Assembly: GCF_949987535.1 (NCBI RefSeq)
Contig: NC_080081.1
Location: 53,082,153 to 53,146,152 of the forward strand
Reading direction: 5' to 3'
Length of the DNA: 64,000 bases
Source: Balaenoptera acutorostrata
Lineage: Eukaryota > Chordata > Mammalia > Artiodactyla > Balaenopteridae
Shown here: positions 1-9,965 of the stretch, piece by piece
How positions within the stretch are numbered: position 1 is the first letter of the stretch
Layout of the letters: every line of letters starts with the position of its first letter
Translations under genes and position numbers: made by a program
Notes under the pieces: model-generated
The model's database searches: none
What the model was told of the DNA's origin: nothing
What the model saw: only the letters and a program-made list of their open reading frames with translations

Positions 1-68
1 GACAGAAAGAGACAAATACTGTATGATGTCACTTATATATGGAATCTAAAAAGCCAAACTCATAGAAA

Positions 69-566
69 TGTTACCGAACAAAAACTTGGGTGTGCCAGCC
101 CACACGCAGTAAAGCCAATCAACTGATACCAGTTTGGGGTTGTGGTGAAGGGTGCAGCATTTATTGTAAGGAACCATAATAGCAGTCTGTGACAGCTAGT
201 GCTCAAAAAGCCCACACTCCCTGATGGGTTTCAGCAAAGCATTTTTAAAGGCCAGGTGAGGGAGGGGAGTCCAAGGGTGTGTGATCAGCTCATGCACAAT
301 TCTCTGATTGGTTGATGGTGAGGTAACAGGGCCATGTCACAGGGGTTAACATTATCAATCCTTAGGCTCCAGTAGGTGTGGGGCAACATGCTCATGGTCG
401 TCAAGTAGTTAATTTCTTCAATTTGGTGGGAGTTTTAGCACCTGTAAAGCAACTCAGGAATTGTGCATCATATACTATTATCTAGGTACTTCAGAGAGGA
501 GCTAAAGCAAAGGATATGGAGAAGGGGTCTGCCTCAGGAAAGCCCCATAGGGTCCTACTTCGTTAG
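69..566 (-). mobile_element. Solo LTR of an endogenous retrovirus (ERV1-like), antisense
   Basis: A 498-bp block interrupts the L1 tail and is bounded by the 5-bp direct repeat AGAAA (64-68 and 567-571), as expected for retroviral integration. On the minus strand it ends in a TG/CA-type terminus (plus strand begins TGTTACCG) and contains an AATAAA polyadenylation signal near 158-164, followed by a CA-rich region typical of an R/U5. No internal retroviral genes adjoin it, so it is a solo LTR left by recombination. Class I assignment is by overall look; the far end is mutated, so that boundary is inferred from the duplication. Confidence 0.65.
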
Positions 567-761
567 AGAAATGGAGAGTAGAATGGTGGTTACCAGAAGT
601 GGAAGGGGGTGGGAGAAATGGACAGATATTGGTCAGAGGGTACAAACTTCCAGTTATAAGATGAATAAGATCTGGGAGCCTAATGTACATCGTGGTGACT
701 ATAGTTCACAATATTGTATTACATACTTGGAAGTTGTTAATACAGTAAATCTTACATGTTC

Positions 762-799
762 TCACCACACACACACACACACCACACACTCACACACAG
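762..799. repeat. (CA)n microsatellite
   Basis: Imperfect CACACA tract inside the L1 tail. Confidence 0.85.
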
Positions 800-944
800 T
801 GGTAATTATGAGAGTGATAGAGGAATAAGCTTTCTTATGGCAATCATTTCCTAACACATACATGTATTAAATCATCACATTGTACACAATAAACTGCCAA
901 CTATATCTTGATAAAGCTAGGAAAAAACTTATATTCAAGTTACT

Positions 945-1020
945 TACATTAAAATTAAAAAATCATTTCTCAGTTTCATTAGCCACATTTAAATTAACTA
1001 CATGTGGCTAATGGCTACTC
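945..1020. mobile_element. hAT-type short element fragment (MER33-like)
   Basis: Contains the near-palindromic core ACATGTGGCTAATGGCTAC that marks MER33-type nonautonomous hAT elements. Only a fragment is seen and no target duplication was found. A related but differently preserved copy lies at 9438-9660. Confidence 0.4.
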
Positions 1021-1637
1021 ACCTCAATACCACAACTTAAAAGTGATCATTTTACTGTTTATAGATTTATCAGTGTATTTAATGGCATTTGACTCAAATA
1101 CTGCCATTGGCATGAAGATAGAAACTCTTCCTAATTTTGTATCCTATTTAAATATTTTAAAATACACACTATTAAACAAAACACATTGTTATTATTTGTA
1201 AACATTTGACATAATGTCTTTGAATAAAAATATTTCCTATTTTACCTGTAAAGTATTTTTCTCCTTTAAGCAAGTGCATTTTTTTCTTGAACCAGTGGGT
1301 GAGGAAGAGAATAGCAACTTTTCCAGGGACAAAATTAAATCAACCAAACCAGTCAATGAGGTAGACAGATGATAGTTGAATCTGGATATCATATTTTCTA
1401 CATGTCCATCCAGCACAAATTTCATAAATTATAGAAGTGTCTGATGGTTTTGTAGAAGTGATAGTGTAGTAAGGGGCTAAGATTATGAATCTTATTATCT
1501 TATGACCTTAATTATGTATTATTATCCTAATGTTTAATACACTAAATACATTAATACATTAATGTGTTGTCGTTTAGCTTGGATGGTTCTGTAGAGAAAA
1601 TACACTTAGAAAACTTAGAATTTGCAGTGTCATTGAT
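1021..1637. other. AT-rich spacer with a block also found near 9.9 kb
   Basis: No gene seen. About 1150-1260 is clearly related to 9855-9965 (shared calls such as ATTATTTGTAAACATTT and TTTCCTATTTTA). This indicates either two copies of an unnamed old repeat or a local duplication. The remainder shows nothing recognisable. Confidence 0.6.
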
Positions 1638-1650
1638 AACATTTCTTTCT
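1638..1650. repeat. Target-site duplication of L1-A (left)
   Basis: AACATTTCTTTCT matches AACACTTCTTTCT at 8699-8711 with one mismatch and directly flanks the L1-A poly-A end. Confidence 0.8.
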
Positions 1651-2041
1651 TTTTTTTTTAAATTTTTTTAAACACCTTTATTGAAGTATAATTGCTTTAC
1701 AATGGTGTGTTAGTTTCTACTTCATAACAAAGTGAATCAGTTATACATATACATATGTTCCCATATCTCTTCCCTCTTGCATCTCCCTCCCCCCCACCCT
1801 CCCCATCCCACCCCTCTAGGTGGTCACAAAGCACCAAGCTGATCTCCCTGTGCTATGAGGCTGCTTCCCACTAGCTATCTATTTTACATTTGGTAGTCTA
1901 TATATGTCCATGACACTCTCTCACTTTGTCACATCTCACCCCTCCCCCTCCCCATATCCTCAAGTCCATTCTCTAGTAGGCCTGTGTCTTTATTCCAGTC
2001 TTGCCACTAGGTTCTTCATGGCCTTTTTTTTTTTTTTTTCC

Positions 2042-5000
2042 TTATATTCGATATATATGTGTTAGCATACTGTATTTGTTTTTCTCTTTCTGACTCACTT
2101 CACTCTGTATGACAGACTCTAACTCCATCCACCTCATTACAAATACCTCCATTTCATTTCTTTTTATGGCTGAGTAATATTCCATTGTATATATGTACCA
2201 CATCTTCTTTATCCATTCATCCGATGATGGACACTTAGGTTGCTTCCATGTCCTGGCTATTGTAAATAGAGCTGCAATGAACATTTTGGTACATGACTCT
2301 TTTTGAACTATGGTTTTCTCAGGGTATATGCCCAGTAGTGGGATTGCTGGGTCGTATGGTAGTTCTATTTTTAGTTTTTTAAGGAACCTCCATACTGTTC
2401 TGCATAGTGGCTGTATCAATTTACATTCCCACCAACAGTGCAAGAGGATTCCCTTTCCTCCACACCCTCTCCAGCATTTATTGTTTCTAGATTTTTTGAT
2501 GATGGCCATTCTGACCGGTGTGAGATGATATCTCATTGTAGTTTTGATTTGCATTTCTCTAATGATTAATGATGTTGAGCATTCTTTCATGTGTCTGTTG
2601 GCAATCTGTATATCTTCTTTGGAGAAATGTCTATTTAGTTCTTCTGCCCATTTTTGGATAGGGTTGTTCGTTTTTTTGTTATTGAGCTGCATGAGCTGCT
2701 TGTAAATCGTGGAGATGAATCCTTTGTCAGTTGCTTCATTTGCAAATATTTTCTCTCATTCTGAGGGTTGCCTTTTGGTCTTGTTTATGGTTTCCTTTGT
2801 TGTGCAAAAGCTTTTAAGTTTCATCAGGTCCCATTTGTTTATTTGTGTTTTTATTTCCATTTCCCTAGGAGCTGGGTCAAAAAAAATCTTGCTGTGATGT
2901 ATGTCAAAGAGTGTTCTGCCTATGTTTTCCTCTAAGAGTTTGATACTGTCTGGCCTTACACTTAGGTCTTTAATCCATTTTGAGTTTATTTTTGTGTATG
3001 GTGTCAGGGAGTGTTCTAATTTCATACTTTTACATGTATCTGTCCAATTTTCCCAGCACCACTTATTGAAGAGGCTGTCTTTTCTCCACTGTATATGCTT
3101 GCCTCCTTTATCGAAGATAAGGTAACCATATGTGCGTGGGTTCATCTCTGGGCTTTCTATCATGTTCCATTGATCTATATTTCTGTTTTTGTGCCACTAC
3201 CAAACTGTCTTGATTACTGTAGCTTTGTAATATAGTCTGAACTCAGGGAGCCTGATTCGTCCAGATCCATTTTTCATTCTCAAGATTGCTTTGGCTATTC
3301 GGGGTCTTTTGTGTTTCCATACAAATTGTGAAATTTTTTGTTCTAGTTCTGTGAAAAATGCCAGTGGTAGTTTGCTAGGGATTGCATTGAATCTGTAGAT
3401 TGCTTTGGGTAGTAGAGTCATTTTCACAATGTTGATTCTTCCAATCCAAGAACATGGTACATCTCTCCATCTATTTGTACCATTTTTAATTTCTTTCATC
3501 AGTGTCTTATAATTTTCTGCATACAGGTCTTTTGTCTCCTTAGGTAGGTTTATTCCTAAATATTTTATTCTTTTTGTTGCAATGGTAAATGGGAGTGTTT
3601 TCTTGATTTCACTTTCAGATTTTTCATCATTAGTGTATAGAAATGCAAGAGATTTCTGTGCATTAATTTTGTATCCTGCTACTTCACCAAATTCATTGAT
3701 TAGCTCTAGTAGTTTTCTGGTACCATCTTTAGGATTCTCTATGTATAGTATCATGTCATCTGCAAACAGTGACAGCTTTACTTCTTCTTTTCCGATTTAG
3801 ATTCCTTTTATTTCTTTTTCTTCTCTGATTGCTGTGGCTAACACTTCCAAAACTATGTTCAATAACAGTGGTGAGAGTGGGCAACCTTGTCTTGTTCCTG
3901 ATCTTAGTGGAAATGGTTTCAGTTTCTCACCATTGAGGACAATGTTGGCTGTGGGTTTGTCATATATGGCCTTTATTATGTTGAGGAAGTCTCCCTCTAT
4001 GCCTACTTTCTGCAGGGCTTTTATCATAAATGGGTGGTGAATTTTGTCAAAAGCTTTCTCTGCATCTATTGAGATGATCATATGGTTTTTCTCCTTCAAT
4101 TTGTTAATATGGTGTATCACATTGATTGATTTGCGTATATTGAAGAATCCTTGCATTCCTGGGATAAACCCCACTTGATCATGGTGTATGATCCTTTTAA
4201 TGTGCTGTTGGATTCTGTTTGCGAGTATTTTGTTGAGGATTTTTGCATCTATGTTCATCAGTGATATTGGCCTGTAGTTTTCTTTCTTTGTGACATCTTT
4301 GTCTGGTTTTGGTATCAGGGTGATGGTGGCCTCGTAGAATGAGTTTGGGAGTGTTCCTCCCTCTGCCATATTTTGGAAGAGTTTGAGAAGGATAGGTGTT
4401 AGCTCTTCTCTAAATGTTTGATAGAATTCACCTGTGAAGCCATCTGGTCCTGGGCTTTTGTTTGTTGGAAGGTTTTTAATCACAGTTTCAATTTCAGTGC
4501 TTGTGATTGGTCTGTTCATATTTTCTATTTCTTCCTGGTTCAGTCTCGGCAGTTTGTGCATTTCTAATAATCTGTCCATTTCTTCCAGGTTGTCCATTTT
4601 ATTGGCATAGAGTTGCTTGTAGTAATCTCTCATGATCTTTTGTATTTCTGCAGTGTCAGTGGTTACTTCTCCTTTTTCATTTCTAATTCTATTGATCTGA
4701 GTCTTCTCCCTTTTTCTCTTGATGAGTCTGGCTAATGGTTTATCAATTTTGTTTATCTTCTCAAAGAACCAGCTTTTAGTTTCATTGATTTTTGCTATTG
4801 TTTCCTTCATTTCTTTTTCATTTATTTCTGACCTGATCTTTATAACTTCTTTCCTTCTGCTGGCTTTGGGGTTTTTTTGTTCTTCTTTCTCTAATTGCTT
4901 TAGGTGCAAGGTTAGGTTGTTTATTCGAGATGTTTCCTGTTTCTTGAGGTAGGCTTGTATTGCTATAAACTTCCCTCTTAGCACTGCTTTTGCTGCGTCC

Positions 5001-5857
5001 CATAGGTTTTGGATCGTCGTATCTCCATTGTTATTTGTTTCTAGGTATTTTTTGATTTCCCCTTTGATTTCTTCAGTAATCACTTCGTTATTAAAATGTA
5101 TTGTGTAGCCTCCATGTGTTTGTATTTTTAACAGATCTTTTCCTGTAATTGATATCTAGTCTCATAGTGTTGTGGTCGGAAAAGAGACTTGATACGATTT
5201 CAATTTTCTTAAATTTACCAAGGCTTGATTTGTGACCCAAGATATGATCTATCCTGGAGAATGTTCCATGAGCACTTGAGAAAAATATGTATTCTGTTGT
5301 TTTTGGGTGGAATGTCCTATAAATATCAATTAAGTCCATCTTGTTTGATGTATCATTTTAAGCTTGTGTTTCCTTATTTGTTTTCATTTTGGATGATCTG
5401 TCCATTGGTGAAAGTGGGGTGTTAAAGTCCCCTACTATGATTGTGTTGCTGTCGATTTCCCCTTTTATGGCTGTTAGTATTTGCCTTATGTATTGAGGTG
5501 CTCCTATGTTGGGTGCATAAATATTTACAATTGTTATACCTTCCTCTTGGATCGATCCCTTGATCATTATATAGTGTCCTTCTTTGTCTCTTGTAATAGT
5601 CTTTATTTTAAAGTCTATTTTGTCTGATATGAGAATTGCTACTCCAGCTTTCTTTTGATTTCCATTTGCATGGAATATCTTTTTCCATCCCCTCACTTTC
5701 AGTCTGTATGTGTCTCTAGGTCTGAAGTGGGTCTCTTGTAGACAGCATATATATGGGTTTGTTTTTGTATCCATTCAGCCATTCTGTGTCTTTTGGTGGG
5801 AGCATTAAATCCATTTACATTTATGGTAATTATCAATAAGTATGTTCCTATTCCCAC
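2042..5857 (-). pseudogene. L1-A ORF2 (endonuclease/reverse transcriptase), broken
   Basis: L1 ORF2 encodes an apurinic-type endonuclease, a reverse transcriptase and a C-terminal cysteine-rich segment used for target-primed reverse transcription. All parts are recognisable: endonuclease 5091-5774, including a GDFNTPL motif; RT core 3797-5083, including [11 protein letters not shown]; and C-terminal region 2042-3163. Compared with L1-C there are at least these lesions: the start ATG reads GTG (5855-5857); a 1-bp loss near 5757; an in-frame stop at 5358; a 2-bp loss near 5087; a CAA-to-TAA change at 3797, just before the catalytic FADD; a TAC-to-TAG at 3197; and a TGG-to-TGA at 2756. The protein is therefore dead. 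Lesions are inferred by comparing the copies within this window. Confidence 0.93.
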
Positions 5858-5915
5858 TTTCTTAAATGTTTTGGGTTTGTTATTGTAGGTGTTTTCCTTC
5901 TCTTGTGTTTCTTGC

Positions 5916-6782
5916 CTAGAGAAGTTCCTTTAGCATTTGTTGTAAAGCTGGTTTGGTGGTGCTGAACTCTCTCAGCTTTTGCTTGTCTGGAAAGGTTTTA
6001 ATTTCTCCATCAAATCTGAATGAGATCCTTGCTGGGTATATTACTCTTGGTTGTAGATTTTTCTCCTTCATCACTTTAAGTATATCCTGCCACTCCCTTC
6101 TGACTTGCATTGTTTCTGCTGAAAGATCAGCTGTAAACCTTATGGGGATTCCCTTGTGTGTTATTTGTTGTTTTTCCCTTGCTGCTTTTAATATGTTTTC
6201 TTCATATTTAATTTTTGACAGTTTGATTAATATGTGTCTTGGTGTGTTTCTCCTTGGATGTATCCTGTATGGGACTCTCTGTGCTTCCAGGACTTGATTA
6301 ACTATTTCCTTTCTCATATTAGGGAACTTTTCAACTATAATCTCCTCAAATATTTTGTCAGTCCCTTTCTTTTTCTCTTCTTCTTCTGGGACCCCTATAA
6401 TTCGAATGTTGGTGTGTTTAATGTTGTCCCAGAGGTCTCTGAGACTGTCCTCAGTTCTTTTCATTCTTTTTTCTTTATCCTGCTCTGCAGTAGTTATTTC
6501 CACCATTTTATCTTCCAGGTCACTTATCCGTTCTTCTGCCTCAGTTATTCTGTTATTGATCCCATCTAGAGTATTTTTAATTTCATTTATTGTGTTTTTC
6601 ATCGTTGCTTGTTTCCTCTTTAGTTCTTCTACGTCTTTGTTAAATGTTTCTTGCATTTTGTCTATTCTATTTCCAAGATTTTGGATCATCCTTACTATCA
6701 TTATTCTGAATTCTTTTTCAGGTAGACTACCTATTTCCTCTTCATTTGTTAGGTCTGGTGTGTTTTGACCCTGCTCCTTCAT
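5916..6782 (-). CDS. L1-A ORF1, RNA-binding chaperone, open for 288 codons
   Basis: L1 ORF1p is a trimeric coiled-coil RNA-binding protein that coats L1 RNA. This frame is open from an ATG to a natural stop. Residues about 45-110 are heptad-rich (coiled coil). Residues about 120-200 contain the RRM-type core with RIIGVPEEEE, and the C-terminal domain includes TPRHILIKLSK and FTADLSAE. It ends LQQMLKELL, as the other copies in the window do. An upstream in-frame ATG used by the family is cut off by one extra A just before this start, so the true family N terminus is probably about 8 residues longer. It is preserved as a frame, but expression is unlikely to matter because ORF2 is broken. Confidence 0.85.
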   Translation of the reverse strand: MKEQGQNTPDLTNEEEIGSLPEKEFRIMIVRMIQNLGNRIDKMQETFNKDVEELKRKQATMKNTINEIKNTLDGINNRITEAEERISDLEDKMVEITTAEQDKEKRMKRTEDSLRDLWDNIKHTNIRIIGVPEEEEKKKGTDKIFEEIIVEKFPNMRKEIVNQVLEAQRVPYRIHPRRNTPRHILIKLSKIKYEENILKAAREKQQITHKGIPIRFTADLSAETMQVRREWQDILKVMKEKNLQPRVIYPARISFRFDGEIKTFPDKQKLREFSTTKPALQQMLKELL

Positions 6783-8698
6783 CTGCTGTGTGTTTTTCTG
6801 TCATCTTATTTTGCTTATCTTACTGTGTTTGGGGTCTCCTTTTCGCAGGCTGCAGGTTCGTAGTTCCTGTTGTTTTTGGTGTCTGCCCCTAGTGGGTAAG
6901 GTTTGTTCATTGGGTTGTGTAGGCTTTCTGGTGGAGGGGACTAGTGCCTGTATTCTGGTGGATGAGGCTGGATCTCGTCTTTCTGGTGGTCAGGTCCACG
7001 TCTGGTGGTGTGTTTTGGGGTGTCTGTGGCCTTATTATGGTTTTAGGCAGCCTCTCTGCTAATGGATGGGGCTGTGTTCCTGTCTTGCTAGTTGTGTAGC
7101 ATAGGGTGTCCAGCAGTGTAGCTTGCTGGTCGTTGAGTGAAGCTGGGTCTTGATGTTGAGATGGAGATCTCTGAGAGATTTTCGCCGTTTGGTATTACAT
7201 GGAGCTGGGAGGTCTCTTGTGGACCTGTGTCCTGAAGTTGGCTCTCCCACCTCAGAAGCACAACCCTGATCCCTGGCTGGAGCACCAAGAGCTTTCATCC
7301 ACATGGCTCAGAGTAAAAGGGGAAAAAATAGAAAGAAAGAAAGAAAGAAAGAAAGGGGATAAAATATAGTGAAGTAAAATAACGCTATTATAAAGCAAAG
7401 CTATACAGACAAAATCTCACCCAGAAGCATATACATATACACTCACAAAAAAAGGAAAAGGGGAAAAATTAATATATCCTGCTCCCAAAGTCCACCTTCT
7501 GAATTTGGGATGATTCCTTGTCTATTGATGTATTCAACAGATGCAGGCACATCAAGCTGTTTGTGGAGTTTTAATCCGCTGCTTCTGAGGCTTCCTGGAG
7601 AGATTTCCCTTTCTCTTCTTTTTTCACACAGCTTCCAGGATTCAGCTTTGGATTTGGACCCGCCTCTGCGTGTAGGTCGCCTGAGGGCGTCTGTTTTTTG
7701 CTCACACAGAACGGGGTTAAAGGAGCAGCTGCTTCGGGGGCTCTGGCTCACTCAGGCCGGTGGGAAGGAGGGATACAGATGTGGGGCAAGCCTGCGGCAG
7801 CAGAGTCTGGCATGCCGTTGCAGCAGCCTGAGGCGCGTCGTGCGTTCTCCCGGGAAAGTTGTCCCCGGATCACGGGAGCCTTGCCGTGGCGGGCTGCACC
7901 AGCTCCCAGGAGGGGCGGTGTGGAGAGTGACCTGTGCTCGCACACAGGCTTTCTGGTGGTGGCAGCAGCAGCCTTAGCATCTCATGCCCGTCTCTGTGTT
8001 CTGCGCTGATCACCGCGGCTCGCGCCAGTCTCTGGAGCTCATTTAGGCGGCGCTCTGAATCCCCTCTCCTCGCGCACCAGGAAACAAAGAGGCAAGAAAA
8101 AGTCTCTTGCCTCTTCGGCAACTGCAGACTTTTTCCAGGACTCCCTCCCATCTAGCTGTGGTGCGCTAACCCCTTCAGGCTGTGTTCACGCTGCCAACCC
8201 CTGTCCTCTCCCTGCGATCTGACTGAAGACTGAGCCTTAGCTCCCAGCCCCCGCCCACCCAGGCGGGTGAGCAGGCAACCCTCTTAGGCTGGTGAGTGCT
8301 GGTCGGCACCACTCCTCTGTGCGGGAATCTCTCTGCTTTGCCCTCCGCACCTCTGTGGCTGCGCTCTTCTCCGTGGCTCCGAAGCTTCCCCCCTCTGCCA
8401 CCCGCAGTCTCCACCCGCTAAGGGGCTTCCTAGTGCATGGAAACCTTTCCTCCTTCACGGCTCCCTCCCACTGGTGCAGGTCCCGTCCCTATTCTTTTGT
8501 CTCTGTTATTTCTTTTTTCTTTTGCCTTACCCAAGTACGTGGGGAGTTTCTTGCCTTTTGGGAGGTCTGACATCTTCTGCCAGTGTTCAGTGGGTGTTCT
8601 GTAGGAGCAGTTCCACGTGTAGATGTATTTCTAATGTATTTGTGGGAAGGAAGGTGATCTCCGTGTCTTACTCTTCCGCCATCTTCTTCTCCCCCATC
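6783..8698 (-). promoter_or_regulatory. L1-A 5' UTR, internal promoter region, GC-rich
   Basis: About 1.9 kb between the element's 5' end and ORF1. The segment about 7560-8480 is notably GC- and CpG-rich against an AT-rich background. L1 5' UTRs carry an internal RNA polymerase II promoter; promoter activity here is inferred from family and position. A (GAAA)n stretch lies at 7333-7355. It aligns along its length with the L1-C 5' UTR but, beyond its first part, not with that of L1-B. Confidence 0.8.
7333..7355. repeat. (GAAA)n microsatellite in the L1-A 5' UTR
   Basis: Five to six AAAG units. The same place in L1-C is an expanded A-rich tract (33500-33620). Confidence 0.8.
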
Positions 8699-8711
8699 AA
8701 CACTTCTTTCT
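8699..8711. repeat. Target-site duplication of L1-A (right)
   Basis: AACACTTCTTTCT, pair of 1638-1650. Confidence 0.8.
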
Positions 8712-8766
8712 GAAATATAGTTTCTTAGTGTTACTTTTATTGCTTCCATTGTATATACTACATTAG

Positions 8767-8796
8767 ACAGATAGATAGATAAATAGATAGATAGTA
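8767..8796. repeat. (GATA)n microsatellite
   Basis: About seven GATA/AATA units just left of the hAT element. Confidence 0.85.
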
Positions 8797-8835
8797 GATG
8801 ATAGGTATTTGGATAAATTGGTTGTGTATTGTGTT

Positions 8836-8843
8836 CTCTAGAG
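8836..8843. repeat. hAT target-site duplication (left), CTCTAGAG
   Basis: A perfect 8-bp match to 9430-9437. Its centre fits the TCTAGA-like preference known for hAT transposons. Confidence 0.9.
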
Positions 8844-9429
8844 CAGGGATCCCCAACCCCTGGGCCACAGACCAGTACCAGTCCTGACCTGTTAGGAAAC
8901 GGGCTGCACAGCATGAGGTGAGCAGCGGGCCAGCAAGCGAGCGAAGCTTCATCTGTATTTACAGCTGCTCCCCATCCCTCACATAACCGCCTGAAATCCG
9001 CCTCCTGTCTGATCAATGGGAGCATTAGATTCTCATAGGAGCACGAACCCTACTGTGAACTGTGCATGTGAGGGATCTAGGTTGCTTGCTTTTTATGAGA
9101 ATCTAATGCTGATGATCTGAGGTGGAGCTGAGGCAGTGATCCTAGGGCTGGGGAGTGGCTACAAATACAGATTATCAATAGCAGAGAGGTTTGACTGCAC
9201 AGAGACCATAATAAATCAATTGGAAAACAAGCTCAGAGCTCCCATTGATTCTGCCTTATGGTGGTATAGTTATTTCATTATATATTACAATGTAATAATA
9301 ATAGAAATAAAGTATACAATAAATGTAATGCCCTTGAATCATCCCAAAACCATCACCCCTGCCCCAGTCTGTGGAAAAATTGTCTTCCATGAAACCAGTC
9401 CCTGGTGCCAAAAAGGTTGGGGACCACTG
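8844..9429 (+). mobile_element. MER1/Charlie3-type nonautonomous hAT transposon (586 bp)
   Basis: Terminal inverted repeats are visible: left CAGGGATCCCCAACCCC, right GGTTGGGGACCACTG. A perfect 8-bp duplication flanks the element. About 8844-9221 matches the 5' end of the larger hAT at 50545-56489 (its 56489-56120 side, minus strand). About 9222-9429 matches that element's 3' end (50545-50735). It is therefore an internally deleted derivative that keeps both ends and no transposase. The family name is from recognition; the relation to the large copy is read directly. Confidence 0.88.
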
Positions 9430-9437
9430 CTCTAGAG
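9430..9437. repeat. hAT target-site duplication (right), CTCTAGAG
   Basis: Pair of 8836-8843. Confidence 0.9.
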
Positions 9438-9660
9438 TTACCTGATCCAATATGGTAGCCACTAACCACATGTATCAAGCCACTAACCACATGTAGTATC
9501 AAGTATCTAACCACATGTAGTATCAAGCACATCTGAATTACAAATGTAGTAAAGGATAAAAAATATATTGGATTTCAATGAGATAATATTAAAAAGTCAT
9601 ATGACATCTCATTAATAATTTTTATTGATTGCACACTTCATTGATAACATATTATTTCAC
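9438..9660. mobile_element. MER33-like nonautonomous hAT fragment with internal tandem copies
   Basis: Begins with CCAATATGGTAGCCACTA and contains later MER33-type calls such as TCTCATTAATAATTTTTA. At about 9463-9525 the unit ending in TAACCACATGTAGTATCAAG occurs about three times in tandem, which is not part of the family consensus as I know it. Confidence 0.55.
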
Positions 9661-9854
9661 CTAATTATTTTTACTCATAAAAATGAAGCTACTAGAAAAT
9701 TTAAAATTATTTATGGCTCACTTTATATTTCTATTGGACCGTCTTGCTCTAGAGTGTTAAAATACCCTTTAAAATTTATTGAGCACATCCTACTTCCAAA
9801 ATATTAGACCGTACTTATTACATATATAGGTGGACATGTATGTAATATACCTAA

Positions 9855-9965
9855 ATACTTTAAAGAACACATTGTTTAAAAAGCACAATGATATTATTTG
9901 TAAACATTTTATATAATATCTTTGAGTAGAATTACTTCCTATTTTATCTGGGAAGAATTTTCTGT
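9855..9965. repeat. Unnamed block related to 1150-1260
   Basis: Shared order of short matches, including ATTATTTGTAAACATTT and TTCCTATTTTA, in the same orientation as the 1150-1260 copy. Family unknown. Confidence 0.6.

Larger units (their letters stand above)
1..930 (+). mobile_element. 3' end of an old L1 LINE, split by an LTR
   Basis: The first 68 bases and the stretch from about 567 onward read as one continuous L1 tail: the conserved end of ORF2/3' UTR (calls such as GGAATCTAAAAAGCCAAACT, then GTAGAATGGTGGTTACCAGA) typical of mammalian L1. The two parts join cleanly if the LTR at 69-566 is removed. The 5' part lies outside the window. No coding capacity remains. The right edge is approximate; an A-rich tail fades out near 920-960. 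Confidence 0.8.
1651..8698 (-). mobile_element. Full-length L1 LINE, copy L1-A (about 7.05 kb)
   Basis: The order on the minus strand is a 5' UTR of about 1.9 kb (6783-8698), ORF1 (5916-6782), ORF2 (2042-5857) and a 3' UTR ending in a poly-A (T run at 1651-1660). The 5' end on the minus strand starts GGGGAGAAGAAGATGGCGG, matching L1-C at 34949, so the copy is complete. A 13-bp target duplication flanks it. It is close in sequence to L1-C and clearly younger-looking than L1-B. ORF2 carries several inactivating changes, so the copy is not expected to retrotranspose on its own. Confidence 0.93.

Noticed and set aside
6234..6768. Plus-strand frames of 111-137 codons, hydrophobic
   Set aside because: Antisense shadows of L1-A ORF1; the same happens opposite L1-B and L1-C.
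7510..8009. Frames of 155 and 103 codons in the GC-rich L1 5' UTR
   Set aside because: High GC lowers stop frequency, and the frames are not conserved in L1-C at the same place.
7560..8480. CpG-rich block resembling a gene promoter island
   Set aside because: It lies within the L1-A 5' UTR and recurs at the matching place in L1-C (33830-34700).
9463..9525. CRISPR-like spaced repeat
   Set aside because: A eukaryotic window; the three tandem units are adjacent without unique spacers and fall inside a transposon.
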